Below, in pieces: positions 24,147 to 34,067 of a DNA stretch of 36,885 bases. Source of the DNA: Halobacteriales archaeon QS_5_70_17 (lineage in GTDB: Archaea > Halobacteriota > Halobacteria > Halobacteriales > Haloarculaceae). The notes beneath the pieces were generated by a model. It was given only the letters and a program-made list of their open reading frames with translations, searched no databases and was not told the DNA's origin. The stretch spans positions 1-36,885 of the forward strand of contig PXRR01000032.1 of the NCBI GenBank assembly GCA_003021975.1, written 5' to 3'. The translations under genes were made by a program, and so were the position numbers. Every line of letters begins with the position of its first letter. Position 1 is the stretch's first letter.

Positions 24147-25670
24147 CTATCCCTGGGCGTACTCCTGTTCGATCTGGTCGAGCGTGTTCTTCAGATCCTC
24201 CATCGCCTGTCCAGGCTGGTTCGACCCCGAGAAGACGCCGTTGACCGACTGGGCGATCTGGCTGGACTGCTGGGGCCACGCGACGGTCACCGGACGGGGC
24301 ATCGCGTTCTCGCCCGAGACCTGGAGCGTGTCGAGGAACTGGCCGGTGGGTTCGACCTGGCGCGCGCGGTCGGAGTTGAACAGTTCGGGCTTGGCCGGCA
24401 CCCACCCGTTGACCTCAAACATCTTCAGGCGGAACTCGTCGGCCGTGATGGCCTTCGCGAGTTCGAGCGACGCTTCCTTCTGGTCGCCCTGCGCGTACGG
24501 GTTGACCGTCAGGTTCCACCCGCCCAGCGAGGAGACGGGACCGCCGGTTCCCGGGTACTGGGCGTTCTCCTCGGAGACGCCGCCCGGGATCGGCATGTTG
24601 CCGTACATGTTCTCGAAGTCCTCGAAGTTGCTCTCGGACTCGACGATGGCGTACGGCCAGTTGCGGTGCATGACCGCGTTGCCGTCGGTGAACGGCGCCA
24701 GCGAGGGGTTCTCGATCCACTGGAGCACCGACGCCGGCGAGATGTCGCTCGCGTACCCCTCCAGGCTCCCGTCGGTCCCCTCGATGAACGTCCGGCCCAT
24801 CTCCAGGGCGGTCATGACGGGCTCGTCGGTCACGGTGATCGGTCGCTCGCCGAGGGGGCCGGTCAGGTTCTCCTCGGGGTTGCCGAAGTAGGCCCCGCCG
24901 AACGCCGTGATGAACTCGTTGAAGTCACAGCACGCGAGCCCCTCGTAGGCCTTCGCCTGCCAGGTGAACCCCGTCTCCGTACCGGTCTGCTCCATCGTCT
25001 CCTTGGCGACCTGGGAGAACTCCTCCCAGTTGGGAGGGTCCGTCGACCAGCCGTCTTCCTCCGGAGTGTAGCCCGCCTCCTCGACGAGGTCCTTCCGGTA
25101 GTGCATGATGGGGAAGTCCGGATACACCGGCACCCCGTGGATGTCGCCCGTCTCCGGGTCCGACAGCGACTTGATCTGGGCGTCGAAGTGGTTCTCCTTG
25201 ATGGCGTTGGCCCTCTCCTCGCCGAGGGCCTCGGTCAGGTTGAGCGTCTGGTCCCGGCCGATGTACGGGATGGTCCACCCGACGTCCATGTGGAGGACTT
25301 CCGGGCTGGATCGCTGGGCGCCCAGCCACTGCTGAAGCTGGGACTGGCGCTGTCCGGAGTCCTGCGGGAGCGCGTTGATCTCGACGTCGATATTATCGGG
25401 CAGGCCCCCGGCGTCGCGGAGGACGGGTTCGAGTTCGCCCCAGTTGTCGTTGATGTTGGGGTCGGTCGCCCACGTGATCGAGACCGAACCGCTGCCGCCG
25501 CCCGTGGAACCGCCGCCCGAACCGTTGCCGCTACCGTTGCCGTCGCCACCGTCGCCGCCGGCACAGCCGGCGAGTCCGGCGACGACTCCCGTCGCGCCGG
25601 CCGCTTTCACGAACTGGCGCCGCGAGACGGGCCGCCGTTGCGATTCTTCCCGCGATGAGTTATCCCCCAT
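24147..25670 (-). CDS. Sugar-binding lipoprotein of ABC importer 2 (trehalose/maltose-like)
   Basis: The 507-aa protein has a Tat signal (RRQFVKAAGATGVVAGLAGC) with lipobox Cys, a Gly/Ser-rich spacer, and a family 1 solute-binding domain starting SVSITWATDPNINDNW. The motif FTWQAKAYEGLACCDFNEF resembles the ligand region WQG-YEGL of trehalose/maltose-binding proteins of Thermococcus, suggesting a disaccharide or glucoside ligand. TrmB, the sugar-sensing regulator of trehalose/maltose genes in Thermococcales, is encoded directly upstream. TATAAT lies about 32 nt upstream of the ATG. Confidence 0.9.
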   Translation of the reverse strand: MGDNSSREESQRRPVSRRQFVKAAGATGVVAGLAGCAGGDGGDGNGSGNGSGGGSTGGGSGSVSITWATDPNINDNWGELEPVLRDAGGLPDNIDVEINALPQDSGQRQSQLQQWLGAQRSSPEVLHMDVGWTIPYIGRDQTLNLTEALGEERANAIKENHFDAQIKSLSDPETGDIHGVPVYPDFPIMHYRKDLVEEAGYTPEEDGWSTDPPNWEEFSQVAKETMEQTGTETGFTWQAKAYEGLACCDFNEFITAFGGAYFGNPEENLTGPLGERPITVTDEPVMTALEMGRTFIEGTDGSLEGYASDISPASVLQWIENPSLAPFTDGNAVMHRNWPYAIVESESNFEDFENMYGNMPIPGGVSEENAQYPGTGGPVSSLGGWNLTVNPYAQGDQKEASLELAKAITADEFRLKMFEVNGWVPAKPELFNSDRARQVEPTGQFLDTLQVSGENAMPRPVTVAWPQQSSQIAQSVNGVFSGSNQPGQAMEDLKNTLDQIEQEYAQG

Positions 25671-25711
25671 GGCGTGCTATCTCACGGTCCCGGCACATAA
25701 ATTATAGTGTT

Positions 25712-25729
25712 TTACAACACCTGTTGTAA
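25712..25729. promoter_or_regulatory. 18-bp operator-like palindrome in the importer 2 promoter
   Basis: TTACAACACCTGTTGTAA has perfect 8-bp arms around CC. It lies directly upstream of the minus-strand TATA element CTATAATTTATG (25707-25696), where a bound factor could recruit or block TFB/TBP. TrmB is the nearest candidate regulator, but the site differs from the known TACT-N7/8-GAGTA motif. Confidence 0.55.
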
Positions 25730-25779
25730 TTACGTTCGACGAGTCGGTGTCCGGATTTCCGACCGATCGCGCCGATCGG

Positions 25780-26844
25780 TCACTCCCGTTCGAGGACGAT
25801 CCGGGTGGCCTCCACATCCTCGACGACTGACCCCCACCCGCCGACGGTCACCTGGCCGTCGCCGCGGTCGACGAGCAGCGCCACCTGTCCCCCGAGCAGG
25901 GCGGTGTCGACGGTCCCGCCGTTCGGCGGCTCCGGGGTGTAGACCACGTCGGCCACTCGACCGGTCAACGAGCAGCGCTCGCCGGTCTCGAGGTCATACC
26001 CCTCGACCGAGACCCGCAGGCGCTCGCCCGACGCGAGCAGGGGGTCGACGTCCTGGACGCAGTACCGGATGTCGATGTACTCCCGGGGAAACCCCCTGTC
26101 GCCGGCCGCGTAGACGGTCTCCCAGGGCTCCCAGAGGCAGGTGAGGAAGTACCAGTGGAAGACGTAGGAGTGGGTCCGGTCGTCGACCACGATCCCGTAC
26201 TGCTCGACGGAGTCGGGGTGATGGGTGAAGCAGGTCCGCTGGCGGTCGACCAGCGCCACGAACGGCGCGGGGAGGGTCCGGTGGCGCGCCTCCCGGCAGG
26301 CGCCCTCGACGAGGTCCCGGTCGGGGAACGGCTCGTCGGGACCGGTGTGGATCGACGCGCGGACGTAGACGTCCCGGTCGCGGGCGTCGACGAGCGCCGG
26401 CCGCAGCGCCGCGAAGTGCTCGGGGGTCACCGACAGCTGGATCCGGTAGTCCGCCCGACCGACGAACTGCCGCGCGCGGTCGAGGACCGTCTCGAACCGC
26501 TTGACGACGCTGACGGCCGTCCCGTCGAGTTCCGGCCGCTCCCAGCGCTGCTCGACCGCCTCGGCGGCCGCCTCGAACCGGTCGGCCCGCGACTGGAGGT
26601 CCTCGAGCATCTCCGCCGGTTCGTGGGCGCGCACCTGGAGGGTGTCCTGCTCGTAGGTCTCCACGTAGCCCGCCGCCTCGAGGTCGGCCAGCACGTCGTA
26701 GATTCGCGGCGCCGGGACGCCGCTCTCCTCGGCGACGGCGGTCGCCGACGCGGTACCGAGACCGAGGACCGTCACGTAGGCCTCGGCCTGGTACGGGGAC
26801 AGGCCGGCGTCCCGGAGCGTCTCGACGAGCGCGTCGGTGTCCAT
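25780..26844 (-). CDS. trmB: TrmB-family sugar-sensing transcriptional regulator
   Basis: The 354-aa protein has an N-terminal winged helix-turn-helix (about 1-75: LRDAGLSPYQAEAYVTVLGL, GVPAPRIYDVLADLEAAGYV), a short coiled-coil linker (about 80-105) and a C-terminal sugar-binding domain (about 115-350). Full-length TrmB is about 340 aa, so both domains are present. In Halobacterium the orthologue controls glycolysis, gluconeogenesis and cofactor genes in response to glucose. Here it sits upstream of sugar importer 2 on the same strand, with a 109-bp intergenic promoter between. CCTAAACC about 25-28 nt upstream supports a leaderless mRNA from ATG 26844. Confidence 0.93.
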   Translation of the reverse strand: MDTDALVETLRDAGLSPYQAEAYVTVLGLGTASATAVAEESGVPAPRIYDVLADLEAAGYVETYEQDTLQVRAHEPAEMLEDLQSRADRFEAAAEAVEQRWERPELDGTAVSVVKRFETVLDRARQFVGRADYRIQLSVTPEHFAALRPALVDARDRDVYVRASIHTGPDEPFPDRDLVEGACREARHRTLPAPFVALVDRQRTCFTHHPDSVEQYGIVVDDRTHSYVFHWYFLTCLWEPWETVYAAGDRGFPREYIDIRYCVQDVDPLLASGERLRVSVEGYDLETGERCSLTGRVADVVYTPEPPNGGTVDTALLGGQVALLVDRGDGQVTVGGWGSVVEDVEATRIVLERE

Positions 26845-26987
26845 GCGCCGCCCCCGGTTCGCGGCGACCTAAACCCCGACGGTCGTCCGTCGCGGTGACA
26901 GCGACGGCGCCCCGGGACCGCGCTCCGCAGGGCCGCTGGTCCCGCCGGGGTCCGTTTCCGGTACGCGGGCCAGCGGGTCGAAACCCG

Positions 26988-27977
26988 CTAGTCCTTCCCG
27001 ATGCCGGGCCAGCGAGGCGTGATCGGCGCCTCGATGCGCTCCATCTCCTCGTCGGTCAGCGACACGGAGACGGCGGCGACGTTCTCCTCGAGGTGGTCGG
27101 TCGACCGCGGGCCGATGATCGGCGAGTCGACGACGTCCTTGTGGAGCAGCCACGCGAGGCTGACCTGGGCCGGCGTCGCGTCCTTCCCGTCGGCGACCGC
27201 CCGGATCGCGTCGAGGGCCTCCCAGTTCTCCTCGCGGAACCGCTCCTGGGTGTAGTCGTCGCCGGCCGCCCGCCCCTCCTCGGGGTCCTCGTCGCGCTCG
27301 TACTTCCCGGTGAGAAATCCCCCCGCCAGCGGCGACCACGGGATGACGCCGATCCCCTGGTCGGCACACAGCGGCAGCAGGTTGGCCTCCTCGTGGCGGT
27401 CGACGGCGTTGTACTCCGGTTGCATGCAGGTGAACCGCTCGTAGTCCTCGATGTCGGCGGTGTACAGCGCCTTCGAGAACTTCCAGGCGGCCATCGTACT
27501 CGCCCCGAGATACCGGACCAGCCCCTCCTCGACGAGGTGGTCGAGCGCGCTCAGCGTCTCCTCGATGGGGACGTTCTCGTCCCAGCGGTGGATCTGGTAG
27601 AGATCGAGGTACTCCAGCCCGAGGCGGTCGAGGCTGGCGTGGACCTGGTCGATGATGTGCTTGCGCGAGAGGCCGCTCTCGTTGGGCCCCTCGCCCATCG
27701 GGAATCGGACCTTGCTCGCGACCGCCAGGCGATCGCGGTTGCGCCCCTCGATGGCCCGCCCGACGATCTCCTCTGACTCCCCGCGGGAGTAGACGTTGGC
27801 GGTGTCCAGGAAGTTGATCCCGAGGTCGAGCGCCTCGTGGATCACCTCGACGCTCGCCTCCGCGTCGTTCATCATCCAGGGCTCGCCGCTCCCGAAGTTC
27901 ATACAGCCCAGACAGAGCTTCGAGACCTCCAGGCCCGTCTCCCCGAGGTACGTGTACTCCATCTCGGTGTCAGCCAT
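26988..27977 (-). CDS. Aldo/keto reductase
   Basis: The 329-aa (beta/alpha)8 oxidoreductase shows the catalytic tetrad: D58 and Y63 (FLDTANVYSRG), K89 (VASKVRF) and H130 (DLYQIHRWDE). NADP-binding elements WSPLAGGFLTGKYE and IIGPRSTDHLEENV are in place. The start MEYTYLGETGLEVSKLCLG is typical of the AKR11/YajO-like group. The physiological substrate is unknown; an aldehyde from sugar catabolism, or methylglyoxal from the nearby mgsA product, are possibilities. A CCTTAGTAC element about 27 nt upstream gives a leaderless promoter. Confidence 0.92.
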   Translation of the reverse strand: MADTEMEYTYLGETGLEVSKLCLGCMNFGSGEPWMMNDAEASVEVIHEALDLGINFLDTANVYSRGESEEIVGRAIEGRNRDRLAVASKVRFPMGEGPNESGLSRKHIIDQVHASLDRLGLEYLDLYQIHRWDENVPIEETLSALDHLVEEGLVRYLGASTMAAWKFSKALYTADIEDYERFTCMQPEYNAVDRHEEANLLPLCADQGIGVIPWSPLAGGFLTGKYERDEDPEEGRAAGDDYTQERFREENWEALDAIRAVADGKDATPAQVSLAWLLHKDVVDSPIIGPRSTDHLEENVAAVSVSLTDEEMERIEAPITPRWPGIGKD

Positions 27978-28061
27978 ACGCCCCGTCCACCCGTCGAGTA
28001 CTAAGGCGTACCGGAGTCCGGGACGGAACGCTCAAACCGGCCCCGGCGAAATGGACGGTCG

Positions 28062-28991
28062 ATGACCACCGAGACGACCGGGGACCGCCCCTCGCGCCCG
28101 GGAGGCGATCCCATCCAGGAACGCCGCTGCTGGCCGTGTACCGCGCTGAACCTCGCGTTGCTCGCCGTGGTCGCGCTCGTCGCCGGACGCCGCCGGCGGG
28201 CGCTGGGCGCGCTCGCCGCCGCCGCCGGCGGCGCGGCCATCTACGCCCGAGGGTACCTCCTGCCGTACACTCCGCAGGTGGCCCCGCGACTAGTCGCCGC
28301 CGCCGGCCTCGAGGAGTGGTTCCACGGCGGGGCCGCGTCCGGCCGGGCGCCGGACGACGCCGGCGGGGGATCGCTGGCCGGCGTCCCCGGCGGGACCGGC
28401 GGGGACACGGGGAGAGACGGGGACCGAGACGGGAGCGCGGGCGCCGACGCGGACGGCCCGGCGCCGTCCGGCGAGGCGGTCGCCGAGGCGCTCGTCGAGT
28501 CGGGCGCGCTCGAGGCGGACAGGGAGGCGCTCGCGCCGTCCGCCGACTTCCGGGAGCGCTGGACCGCCGCGATGGCCGACCTGCGGGAACTGGACGACGC
28601 GGCGCTGGCCGAGGCGACCCTCGCCGCGTCGGCGGCGGCCGAGGCCTGGAGCGTGACCGACGACGGGCCGCTGACGCCCGTGCCCCGGGAGTACGTCGTC
28701 CTCTCGGACGGGTCGGGGGAGGTCACGGGCGAGACGTGGCTCTCGCGGCCGGTGGCGATCGCGGAGACCGCCGCCGTCGAGGCGCTGGAGCCGTACGTCG
28801 ACGACGGCGCGACCCGGAGAGCGGCCGCGCCCGCGTTCCGGGCCTTTCTGGAGTCCTGTCCCGACTGCGGGGCACCGGCCGTGGAGACCACGACCGCCGC
28901 CTGCTGCGGGACGACCACCGGAGCGGACACCCGGCCCGACGAGGTGCTGGCCTGCCCGGACTGCGACGTCCGGCTGTACACCTTCGAGTGA
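28062..28991 (+). CDS. Membrane-anchored zinc-ribbon protein of unknown function
   Basis: The 309-aa protein has an N-terminal CWPC-containing segment (RRCWPCTALN, about 22-31) and two hydrophobic helices at about 30-41 and 45-65. A Gly/Asp-rich linker (about 90-140) and an Ala/Glu-rich helical region follow. The C terminus is a probable zinc ribbon: CPDCG, then CC, then CPDCD about 44 residues after the first pair. I do not recognise a named family. Zinc ribbon plus membrane anchor suggests a role in protein or nucleic acid contact at the membrane. GCTCAAACC about 27-30 nt upstream marks a leaderless promoter, divergent from the aldo/keto reductase. Confidence 0.78.
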   Translation: MTTETTGDRPSRPGGDPIQERRCWPCTALNLALLAVVALVAGRRRRALGALAAAAGGAAIYARGYLLPYTPQVAPRLVAAAGLEEWFHGGAASGRAPDDAGGGSLAGVPGGTGGDTGRDGDRDGSAGADADGPAPSGEAVAEALVESGALEADREALAPSADFRERWTAAMADLRELDDAALAEATLAASAAAEAWSVTDDGPLTPVPREYVVLSDGSGEVTGETWLSRPVAIAETAAVEALEPYVDDGATRRAAAPAFRAFLESCPDCGAPAVETTTAACCGTTTGADTRPDEVLACPDCDVRLYTFE

Positions 28992-29004
28992 GCCCCGCGA
29001 GCGG

Positions 29005-29436
29005 TCAGCGGTCCGATCCCCCGCCCGGGTCCTCTCGGTGCTCGTGGCGCTCGTTCCCGTCCCCGTCCGCGCGGGCAGCGATCCCCGTCGCGACCAGGTC
29101 CGCCGTGGCGCGGTTCGTCGCCAGCGGCACGTTCCGGACGTCGCAGATCCGCGACAGCGCGGTGATGTCCGGCTCGTGGGGCTGAGCGGTCTTTGGGTCC
29201 CGGAGGAAAACGACCGCGTCGCAGGTTCCATCGGCCACCGCCGCGCCGATCATCAGGTCGCCGCCGTCCGGTCCCGAGTTCACCCGCTCGACAGCGAGCC
29301 CTGTCGCCTCCGCGACCCGGTCGCCCGTCGATCCCGTCGCGACGAGGTCGACGCGCTTCAGCAGGTCGCGGCGCTCGCGCGCGAACTCGACGAGGTCGGG
29401 TTTCGTTTCGTCGTGTGCGATGAGCGCGATCCGCAT
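29005..29436 (-). CDS. mgsA: Methylglyoxal synthase
   Basis: The 143-aa enzyme converts dihydroxyacetone phosphate to methylglyoxal and phosphate. Family motifs are complete: [10 protein letters not shown] (3-12), TGSTG (34-38, phosphate loop), [11 protein letters not shown] (54-64) and [14 protein letters not shown] (77-90). The catalytic residues align at a constant offset of 11 from E. coli: D60 (D71), D80 (D91), H87 (H98) and D90 (D101). The C-terminal 20 residues are a polar acidic extension. GTTCAAGCG about 27 nt upstream gives a leaderless promoter. It is divergent from the ugp operon. Confidence 0.95.
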   Translation of the reverse strand: MRIALIAHDETKPDLVEFARERRDLLKRVDLVATGSTGDRVAEATGLAVERVNSGPDGGDLMIGAAVADGTCDAVVFLRDPKTAQPHEPDITALSRICDVRNVPLATNRATADLVATGIAARADGDGNERHEHREDPGGGSDR

Positions 29437-29591
29437 ATCCCGGCTGCGGCCGGCCGTCGCTTGAACCTGTGGCCCGCGAGGGGAAACGCCCGGCCGCTCG
29501 GACGGTCGCGGGTCGCGGAAGCGGCGACGGCTCGCCGGCTATTGTGCCCACTATAGCCACGGAGAGCGTTACGTACGAACTGGTATGGAAC

Positions 29592-29608
29592 GATACAAGT
29601 AAGGATAC
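29592..29608. promoter_or_regulatory. Direct GATAC repeat upstream of the ugp operon promoter
   Basis: GATAC-N7-GATAC lies just upstream of the TATA element (AAATATTA near 29626) of the ugpB-like gene. A GGTAT (29582-29586) adds an inverted copy of the second half-site ATACC. The spacing suggests a regulator site, possibly phosphate-responsive, but no factor is known. Confidence 0.3.
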
Positions 29609-29653
29609 CGTCACATTCGATAAATATTAATGGCGGTGGGCTAATCGTCGGCC

Positions 29654-31021
29654 ATGCCAGAAGACGGCGACCCGGTGACCTCCAGGCGCACAGTGCTCAA
29701 GGGAAGCGGAGCGGCGCTCACCGCAGGGGCGACCGGACTGGCCGGCTGTCTCGGCTTCGGCGGCGGCGGTGGCGGCGGATCGTCCGCCCAGCCCGTCAAC
29801 GAGGACAGCCTGACGGTCTGGCACGCCATGGGCGGCGGTCTCGGCGAGACGCTCAACGACCTCGGCAGCCAGTTCGAGGAGGAGACCGGGATCTCCATTT
29901 CGATGGAGTTCCAGGACTCCTACGAGAACGTCCTGACGAACTTCCTCGGCGCGCTCGACAGCGGCGAGGTGCCCGACTTCGCCCAGATCGACAGCCTGTT
30001 CGCCAAGCAGGTCCTCGACACCGAGGCCGTCGAACCGGTCGAGGAGATCATCTCCGACGACTTCCCGACCGACGACTTCCTGGACAACGTCACCGACTTC
30101 TTCCAGGTCGACGGGACGCTCGCGTCCCTGCCGTTCAACAACTCCAACGCCATCATGTACTACAACCGGACGGCGTTCGAGGAGGCGGGACTGGACCCCG
30201 ACAGCCCCCCGCAGACGCTCCAGGAGGTCCGGGAGTACTCCCAGGCGCTCGTCGACGAGGGCGCGACGGAGTACGGCATCACCTGGCCCAACCACGTCTG
30301 GTTCGTCGAGCACTGGTACTCGATGGACGGCCAGTTGCTCTTCGACGCGGAGAACGGCCACGGGGACGACCCGACGACCCTCCGGACGGACAACGAGACC
30401 GCCCGCGGCCTCTACGAGTGGTGGCGCGGCATGGCCGAGGACGGCCTCTACAGCAACCCCGGTATCGAGGCCTGGGGGGAGGCTACCTCCACCTTCCTCA
30501 CCCAGACCGCCGGGATGCTCCTGACCTCGACGGCGTTCGTGGCCGGCGCACAGGAGGGCGCACAGGACGAGGGCTTCGAGATAGACAACGCCTTGTATCC
30601 CGGGGTCAGCGACAAGCAGGTCGGACCGGTCATCGGCGGCGCGTCCTTCTTCGTCCCCGACGGGCTCCCCGACGACCGCCGGGAGGACATCGCGGCGTTC
30701 CTCGAGTTCATGGCCTCGCCGGAGGCGCAGGTCCAGTGGCACAAGGGGACCGGCTACTACCCGATCCGGCAGGAGGCCGTCAGCCAGCTCGAGTCCGACG
30801 GGTGGTTCGAGGAGAACCCCATGTTCCGGACGGCGATGGACCAGCTCACCGAGTCCGACACGTCGAACCCGGCGACCCGCCGGATGCTCGTCGGCCCGGC
30901 GCGGCAGGCCCAGACGACCATCCAGGACACCTCGGTGGAACTGTTCAACGGGGACGTGAGCATCGACGAGGGGCTCCAGTCGATGAAGTCCGACGTCGAG
31001 GAGGAACTCGAGCGGTACTAG
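29654..31021 (+). CDS. ugpB: Glycerol-3-phosphate-type binding lipoprotein (UgpB-like)
   Basis: The 455-aa protein has a Tat signal (SRRTVLKGSGAALTAGATGLAGC) with lipobox Cys, a Gly-rich spacer and a family 1 solute-binding domain. Typical UgpB-like stretches are TVWHAMGGGLGETLNDLGSQ, ASLPFNNSNAIMYYNRTAF and ETTGIS-type EEETGISISMEFQDSYENVL. The identification as a glycerol-3-phosphate or glycerophosphodiester binder rests on these and on the downstream phosphatase and phosphodiesterase genes. It starts the ugp operon; TATA at about 29626 is 28 nt upstream of the ATG (leaderless). Confidence 0.85.
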   Translation: MPEDGDPVTSRRTVLKGSGAALTAGATGLAGCLGFGGGGGGGSSAQPVNEDSLTVWHAMGGGLGETLNDLGSQFEEETGISISMEFQDSYENVLTNFLGALDSGEVPDFAQIDSLFAKQVLDTEAVEPVEEIISDDFPTDDFLDNVTDFFQVDGTLASLPFNNSNAIMYYNRTAFEEAGLDPDSPPQTLQEVREYSQALVDEGATEYGITWPNHVWFVEHWYSMDGQLLFDAENGHGDDPTTLRTDNETARGLYEWWRGMAEDGLYSNPGIEAWGEATSTFLTQTAGMLLTSTAFVAGAQEGAQDEGFEIDNALYPGVSDKQVGPVIGGASFFVPDGLPDDRREDIAAFLEFMASPEAQVQWHKGTGYYPIRQEAVSQLESDGWFEENPMFRTAMDQLTESDTSNPATRRMLVGPARQAQTTIQDTSVELFNGDVSIDEGLQSMKSDVEEELERY

Positions 31022-31025
31022 ACCG

Positions 31026-31913
31026 ATGTCCACGCGCGAGGTCTTCGACAGCCGGCGGGAGGCCGCGGCGTTCCTCCTCCCGACGATCCTGATCTCCGTC
31101 GTCTTCCTCTACTACCCGGCGGTCCGCGCCGTCGGCCTGAGTTTCTACAACGCCAGCTTCGGGCGACCCAACCGGTTCGTGGGTCTGGAGAACTTCCTGC
31201 GGCTGGTGACGTCGTCCGACTACCACTCCAGCGTCCTGATCACCGTCCTGTTCGCAGTCATCGTCCTCGTCGGAGTGATGGCGTTCTCGCTTTTCGTCAC
31301 GTTCCTCATCCACGAGGTCGACGTCGGTCAGAGCGTCTACCTCGTCTCGGCGATCTGGCCGTACGCGCTCCCGCCGGCGGTCGCGGGGCTGGTCTTCCTC
31401 TTCCTGGCCCACCCGACACTGGGGATCCTCACCCACTACGTCGAACTCCTCTTCGGGATCGACGTGAACTGGTTCAGCAATGGCCGGCAGGCGTTCGTCG
31501 TCGTCGCGGTCGCCGCCATCTGGAAGCAGGTCGGCTACAACGTGATCTTCATGATCGCGGCGATGAACAACATCCCCGACTCCCTGACCGAGACCGCGCG
31601 TCTAGACGGCGTCGGGCGGGTCAACCGCCTGCTTCGCGTCTACGTCCCGCTGATGACCCCGACGCTGTTCTTCCTCGTCATCATGAACACGATCTACGCG
31701 TTCTTCCAGACGTTCGCGTTCGTCGACCTCATGACCGGCGGCGGTCCCTCCGGGGCGACGAACATTCTGATCTACGACCTCTACCGGTCGGCGTTCCAGT
31801 TCTACGACTTCGGGCTGGCGTCGGCCAAGTCGGTCGTGCTGTTCGTCGTCGTCGGCGCCCTGATGTACGTCCAGTTCCGAGTGAGCGACAAGTACACGCA
31901 CTTCGGTGGCTGA
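31026..31913 (+). CDS. ugpA: ABC permease UgpA-like
   Basis: The 295-aa membrane protein has six helices and the EAA loop PDSLTETARLDGVGRVNRLLR followed by VYVPLMTPT. FASFVDLMTGGGPSGATNIL-type sequence (TFAFVDLMTGGGPSGATNIL) and the YPAVRAVGLSFYNASFG entry are characteristic of UgpA. It starts four bases after the ugpB stop codon. With the UgpE-like subunit it forms the membrane channel of the importer. Confidence 0.9.
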   Translation: MSTREVFDSRREAAAFLLPTILISVVFLYYPAVRAVGLSFYNASFGRPNRFVGLENFLRLVTSSDYHSSVLITVLFAVIVLVGVMAFSLFVTFLIHEVDVGQSVYLVSAIWPYALPPAVAGLVFLFLAHPTLGILTHYVELLFGIDVNWFSNGRQAFVVVAVAAIWKQVGYNVIFMIAAMNNIPDSLTETARLDGVGRVNRLLRVYVPLMTPTLFFLVIMNTIYAFFQTFAFVDLMTGGGPSGATNILIYDLYRSAFQFYDFGLASAKSVVLFVVVGALMYVQFRVSDKYTHFGG

Positions 31914-31914
31914 G

Positions 31915-32805
31915 ATGCTAGGAACGATCGTGGAGTACTCGAAGCGGTGGTACCGGGCCGTCGGCGGGACCGAGACGGCCGCCGGCGGGATCGACTGGGA
32001 GACCGTCGGCGTTCACGCTCTGCTCGCGCTGTCGGTGTTCCTGCTCGTCCTCCCGGTGCTGATCGCCGCCGTGGTCAGTACCAAGGAGACGGGCATCGTC
32101 ACCACGCCGGCCGACCTGGTGCCCGGGAGCTACGCCTACGAGAACTACCGGCGGGCGCTGGTCGACTTCAACTTCGACCAGTTCCTGCTCAACTCCTTCG
32201 TGATGTCGATCGTGATCGTCGTCGGGAAGCTCCTGCTGTCGCTGCTGGCGGCGCTGGCGATCGTCTACTACCGGATCCCCTACAAGGACTTCGTCTTCCT
32301 GTTCATCCTGTTCACCCTGATGCTACCGGTGCCGGTCCGGTTCGTGCCGCTGTACGAACTCGTCGTCAACATCGGCTGGTCGAACACGCTGGCGGCGATC
32401 ACGATCCCCTACCTGGCCAGCGCGACGACGGTTTTCATCCTCCGCCAGCACTTCCTGTCGATCTCCCCGTCTATGGTCGAAACCGCGAAACTCGACGGCG
32501 TCGGGCCGATCAAGTTCCTCGTCTACGTGCTGATCCCGATGTCGAAGGGGGTGCTCGTCGGCGTGTCGGTCATCATGTTCGTCTACGCCTGGAACCAGTA
32601 CCTCTGGCCGCTGGTCATCATCGACTCCGAGAGCCGGCAGGTCGTCCAGGTGGGGCTGAGCCTCCTCGAGGGGGAGGCGATGGCCGGCGACGTCGCGTGG
32701 GCGATGGTGATGTCCGGCGCGATCCTCACCCTGATCCCGCCGCTGGCACTACTGGTACTGTTCCGCAAACCGCTACTGCAGACGTTCACGATCCAACAGA
32801 AGTGA
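31915..32805 (+). CDS. ugpE: ABC permease UgpE-like
   Basis: The 296-aa membrane protein has six helices. The EAA loop is PSMVETAKLDGVGPIKFLVY followed by VLIPMSKGV. FTLMLPVPVRFVPLYELV and FVYAWNQYLWPLVI match UgpE. An in-frame GTG at 31906, overlapping the ugpA end, would add three residues; the ATG at 31915, one base after the ugpA stop, is preferred. It completes the permease pair. Confidence 0.9.
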   Translation: MLGTIVEYSKRWYRAVGGTETAAGGIDWETVGVHALLALSVFLLVLPVLIAAVVSTKETGIVTTPADLVPGSYAYENYRRALVDFNFDQFLLNSFVMSIVIVVGKLLLSLLAALAIVYYRIPYKDFVFLFILFTLMLPVPVRFVPLYELVVNIGWSNTLAAITIPYLASATTVFILRQHFLSISPSMVETAKLDGVGPIKFLVYVLIPMSKGVLVGVSVIMFVYAWNQYLWPLVIIDSESRQVVQVGLSLLEGEAMAGDVAWAMVMSGAILTLIPPLALLVLFRKPLLQTFTIQQK

Positions 32806-32809
32806 TATC

Positions 32810-33973
<1,164 letters not shown>

Positions 33974-34067
33974 CGATGCTCCCGACGACTCCCGCCCACC
34001 GCAGTCCGCCCGCCCGCGCCAGCGCCGCGGGGCCTCCGGCGGTCGCGGGCGGCCCGAGGTGGCCGCC

